Below the pieces are notes generated by a model. That model saw only the letters and a program-made list of their open reading frames with translations, was not told the origin of the DNA and ran no database searches. A stretch of 64,000 nucleotides of DNA. Origin: Bradyrhizobium macuxiense (GTDB lineage: Bacteria; Pseudomonadota; Alphaproteobacteria; Rhizobiales; Xanthobacteraceae). A program made the position numbers and the translations under genes. The first letter of the stretch is position 1, and the number at the start of each line of letters is the position of its first letter. This document shows, piece by piece, positions 61,663-64,000 of this stretch. The stretch covers positions 62,001-126,000 of the forward strand of contig NZ_VITY01000009.1 of the NCBI RefSeq assembly GCF_007993935.1, written 5' to 3'.

Positions 61663-61955
61663 GGTCACTCCGACGCAGTGCGATGTCTTGCCGATCTCTT
61701 GGCGATTCCTGGGCGATTCCTCGTCATCCTTGCCTGAAGCGCAGCTGATTGCCAGTGCGGAACCCGGAAGCAGGGATTCCACCGATTGAAGCAGAGACGA
61801 GCGGAAAACTCATCTTACAACCCGGAAACCTGTGCCGGCCCGGTTCCAGGCCCGGACGACGATTGCCAAACATAGTGTTTGGGGCGGCAAACCGGGAGTA
61901 CCTGCGACAGTGACATCAGTCACGGCAGCCCCTCGGGATACTCACCTTGTCGTCA
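61663..61955. other. Intergenic region between tldD and the HxlR gene
   Basis: No gene is seen. It holds two short inverted repeats: CCAAACA/TGTTTGG (61866-61882) and GTGAC-N4-GTCAC (61910-61923), the second 33 bases past the HxlR stop. Their role is unknown. Confidence 0.45.
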
Positions 61956-62411
61956 TCACCGCGAGTGCCGCCCGGCCTTCCCGGGCTGGTCCTCCGGCTT
62001 GCCTTGATCGTTCGACGGCGCCGGCTGCGCGGCGCTTCCCGTCGAGGTCGGGAAGCCGTGCTCCTGGGCCCAGCGGTAGAGCTCGTCGAACACCGGCTTG
62101 AGCGCCTTGGCCGATGGCGTCATCTCATACTCAACCCGCGGCGGCACCTCGGGATAGACCGTGCGCTTGACCAAGCCATTGGCCTCGAGATCGCGCAGCT
62201 GGGTGGTCAGCATGTGCTGGGTCACGCCGGGGATCGACTGCCGCAATTCGCCGAACCGCCGTTTGCGCTCGACCAATTGCCATAGGATGTCGCCCTTCCA
62301 TTTCCCGGCCAGCACCGACAGCGCGCGATGAAATTGCGCCGACAGATCGCCATTACACGGCTCGGACGCCGCCGCCGGAGGCTCGGCAGGCTCAATAGTC
62401 TGCTTTTTCAT
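61956..62411 (-). CDS. HxlR-family redox-type transcriptional regulator
   Basis: A 151-residue HxlR regulator with the N-terminal Cys19 (SEPCNGDLSA), the AGKWKGDILWQL motif, RRFGELRQSIPGVTQHMLTTQLRDLE recognition helix and VEYEMTPSAK wing. The Cys near the N-terminus is the usual electrophile/redox sensor in this family. It is divergent from the DoxX gene across about 130 bp and probably controls the DoxX-DsrE-TlpA-like operon. The C-terminal tail is Gln/Pro-rich and poorly conserved. Confidence 0.9.
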   Translation of the reverse strand: MKKQTIEPAEPPAAASEPCNGDLSAQFHRALSVLAGKWKGDILWQLVERKRRFGELRQSIPGVTQHMLTTQLRDLEANGLVKRTVYPEVPPRVEYEMTPSAKALKPVFDELYRWAQEHGFPTSTGSAAQPAPSNDQGKPEDQPGKAGRHSR

Positions 62412-62542
62412 ACTACCTCACAAAAATGATCCTACTTGTTCTTTTCATCTTACTCCCGAATTTAGTCCATCGAAAGCCGCGGGCCTGCCGCCGATCGGTC
62501 AGGTGGCCATGCGGCCGATTCGAACAATTGGGGAGTTATCAA

Positions 62543-62935
62543 ATGTCAGTTGCCGTTGCCGCCGCGCCGTCGCGCTGGAAATCCGTCAGCCTCTGGGTCG
62601 TCAGGGGATTGCTCGCTTTGGCCTTTGCCGCCGCGGGCGCCGCCAAGTTCTATGGCGTGCCGATGCTGGTTGAGGAATTCGAGCATATCGGGCTCGGCCA
62701 GTGGTTCCGCTATTTCACCGGATCGCTGGAGCTCATCGGCGCCATCCTGATCCTGCTGCCGCCGGTCGCAGCGTTCGGCGGCGTGCTGCTGAGCTGCATC
62801 ATGGTCGGCGCGACCATCAGCCATCTGTTCGTGATCGGCGGCTCGCCGGTCCCGGCGCTCGTGCTGCTGACGCTGAGTGCGATCGTCGCCTACGCCAAGC
62901 GCAGCCAGTTCGCGCTGCTCGCGACCGCGCCGTGA
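62543..62935 (+). CDS. DoxX-family membrane protein
   Basis: A 130-residue DoxX protein with four hydrophobic segments. The LALAFAAAGAAKFYGVPMLVEEF and GSLELIGAILILLPPV segments are typical. DoxX proteins are small membrane partners of redox or sulfur enzymes. The ATG at 62543 has GGGGAG nine bases upstream. It is the first gene of a small redox operon with the DsrE-like and thioredoxin-like genes and is controlled in all likelihood by the divergent HxlR gene. Confidence 0.88.
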   Translation: MSVAVAAAPSRWKSVSLWVVRGLLALAFAAAGAAKFYGVPMLVEEFEHIGLGQWFRYFTGSLELIGAILILLPPVAAFGGVLLSCIMVGATISHLFVIGGSPVPALVLLTLSAIVAYAKRSQFALLATAP

Positions 62936-62945
62936 GGTCGCAGCG

Positions 62946-63464
62946 ATGCGCCCCTCTCGCCGCATCCTGACGCTCGCTGTGGGGCTAGTGCTCGCATTTG
63001 CGGTGCCGTTCGCCGTGACCTTGCTGCTCACCGGCTCGGTTGCGGCGGTCTCCAAACCGGAGCCCAAAAACCTCGGCTCAAAGCAGCCCGAGCCGCGCGT
63101 GCATCATGTGGTGCTGCCGATCAACAGCGACGACCCGACCACGATGCGGGCGCTGATCTCGACCGCGCTCAACCTCCCGAAATATTATCGGGAGCGCAAC
63201 GAGCCGTTCGAGATCGAGGTCGTCGCCTACAATGCCGGCGTCCACATGCTGCGCGCCGACACCTCGCCGGTGAAGGACCTGTTGCGGGTGGTGCGCGGGC
63301 TCACGCCCGACATCCGCTTCGTGGTCTGCGAGGCGACCAAGCTCGGCATGGAGCGCGCCGAGGGCCATCCGCTGGTCCTGCTCGACAATGTCGACCTGGT
63401 GCCGAACGGGCCCGGGCGCATCATCGAATTGCAGGAAGCCGGCTGGTCCTACATCCGGTCGTGA
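62946..63464 (+). CDS. Exported DsrE-like protein
   Basis: A 172-residue protein. An N-terminal signal/anchor (LTLAVGLVLAFAVPFAVTLLL) is followed by a DsrE/F-like domain (VHHVVLPINSDDPTTMRALISTALNL, EIEVVAYNAGVHML, IRFVVCEATKLGMERAEG). The Cys in VVCEAT matches the usual sulfur-carrying position. It lies ten bases after the DoxX stop and 35 bases before the thioredoxin-like gene. A periplasmic sulfur or redox carrier role is inferred. Confidence 0.85.
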   Translation: MRPSRRILTLAVGLVLAFAVPFAVTLLLTGSVAAVSKPEPKNLGSKQPEPRVHHVVLPINSDDPTTMRALISTALNLPKYYRERNEPFEIEVVAYNAGVHMLRADTSPVKDLLRVVRGLTPDIRFVVCEATKLGMERAEGHPLVLLDNVDLVPNGPGRIIELQEAGWSYIRS

Positions 63465-63499
63465 GCGATGCAGCCATCAAGCCAAGCGGAGAACTGATC

Positions 63500-64000
63500 A
63501 TGACCATTGTTCGCGCGCCGACACGCCGCGCCGTCGTCGCCGGCATGATCGGCGCGGGCGCTGCGCTCGCGATGCCGGCGCGGGCCGCGTCGGGACCGCC
63601 GCAATTCGGCACCATCCGGCATCAGTTCACGCTGGTTCAAGGCGCTTATCCAGTCCCGCCGGTGGCGATCCCGGCGCTTGCCGGCGGCGCGATCGATCTC
63701 GCCGCGTTCAAAGGCAAGCAGCTGGTGCTGGTGAACTTCTGGGCCACCTGGTGCGCGGCGTGCCGGACCGAGCTGCCGATGCTGGACCGGCTCGCCGCCA
63801 GCGGCCGCAGCGACCTCGCGGTCATCGCCGTCAGCACCGACCGCAACCGTGCGCTGGTGGCGCCCTACGTCAAGCAGCTCAAGCTGCGTCACCTGACGAT
63901 CGGCTTCGATCCCGGTGGTCTCGTGTCGCGCGTCGACGCTGGCGAGGTCGAGACGCCGTTCGCGCTGTACGGCATGCCGATCTCGTTCCTGATCGGCGCG
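63500..64000 (+). CDS. TlpA/ResA-like exported thioredoxin, C-terminus off the window
   Basis: The first 167 codons are present; the gene continues past the right edge. The leader (TRRAVVAGMIGAGAALAMPARA) is signal-peptide-like with a twin-Arg. The thioredoxin domain has the active-site WATWCAAC (CxxC) and a cis-Pro region YGMPISFLIG. It probably reduces or shuttles disulfides in the periplasm. It is the third gene of the DoxX-DsrE operon. Confidence 0.88.
   Translation, partial: MTIVRAPTRRAVVAGMIGAGAALAMPARAASGPPQFGTIRHQFTLVQGAYPVPPVAIPALAGGAIDLAAFKGKQLVLVNFWATWCAACRTELPMLDRLAASGRSDLAVIAVSTDRNRALVAPYVKQLKLRHLTIGFDPGGLVSRVDAGEVETPFALYGMPISFLIGA

Overview
The window is 64 kb of GC-rich chromosome from an alphaproteobacterium, most probably Bradyrhizobium or a close Nitrobacteraceae relative. 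The signs are a class I lysyl-tRNA synthetase, a PodJ-like polarity protein with Sel1 repeats, the TIGR02186/TauE pair, the ligase-associated DNA damage set, and many copies of the short palindromic repeats that litter Bradyrhizobium genomes. No rRNA, tRNA, CRISPR array, integrase or transposase was seen. About 69 protein genes are supported, packed on both strands. The first and last genes run off the window.

Left part (1-12.5 kb): a secreted esterase (partial), a CDGSH/4Fe-4S/truncated-haemoglobin fusion protein, and an HxlR regulator. Next comes a tightly packed LysR-linked cassette: an MFS exporter, a double carboxymuconolactone-decarboxylase-like protein, a tautomerase, a cupin and a DUF2255 protein. 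The cassette ends in a hybrid ORF that joins a signal peptide to the tail of a second HxlR gene, so a recombination scar lies there. After it come an FAD dehydrogenase, a small ClpP-like exported protein, a SCO copper chaperone and a solute-binding protein.

Middle part (12.6-38 kb): lysK, a class II aldolase, an S24 repressor, pyrD, a MATE pump and metallo-hydrolases. The four-gene ligase-associated DNA damage response set lies at 20.5-29.7 kb. It is split into two divergent pairs (exonuclease + ligase leftward, helicase + PdeM rightward) with a TPR methyltransferase and a branched-chain amino acid binding protein between them. The ligase and helicase both carry in-frame insertions of the same palindromic repeat family, encoding related peptides. 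Then come two regulator/target divergons (LysR/EamA and Lrp/DgdA), an Nramp-like transporter, and the TauE/TIGR02186 pair.

Right part (38-64 kb): a ClpP-like exported protein, the 1188-residue PodJ-like protein, a PadR regulator with a visible operator, and a beta-oxidation cluster (acyl-CoA dehydrogenase, thiolase, FadB/J-type enzyme). A three-gene type I secretion operon follows. Its first gene encodes a lysine-free, aromatic-free acidic protein that looks like the exported substrate. After it come GstA with a divergent MarR regulator and two perfect operator palindromes, gshA, a PAN-domain protein, tldD-lepB, and an HxlR-controlled DoxX/DsrE/TlpA-like redox operon that runs off the right end.

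The observations most worth following are the type I secretion substrate, the in-frame repeat insertions in two partner DNA-repair proteins, the HxlR recombination scar, and the CDGSH-haemoglobin fusion.
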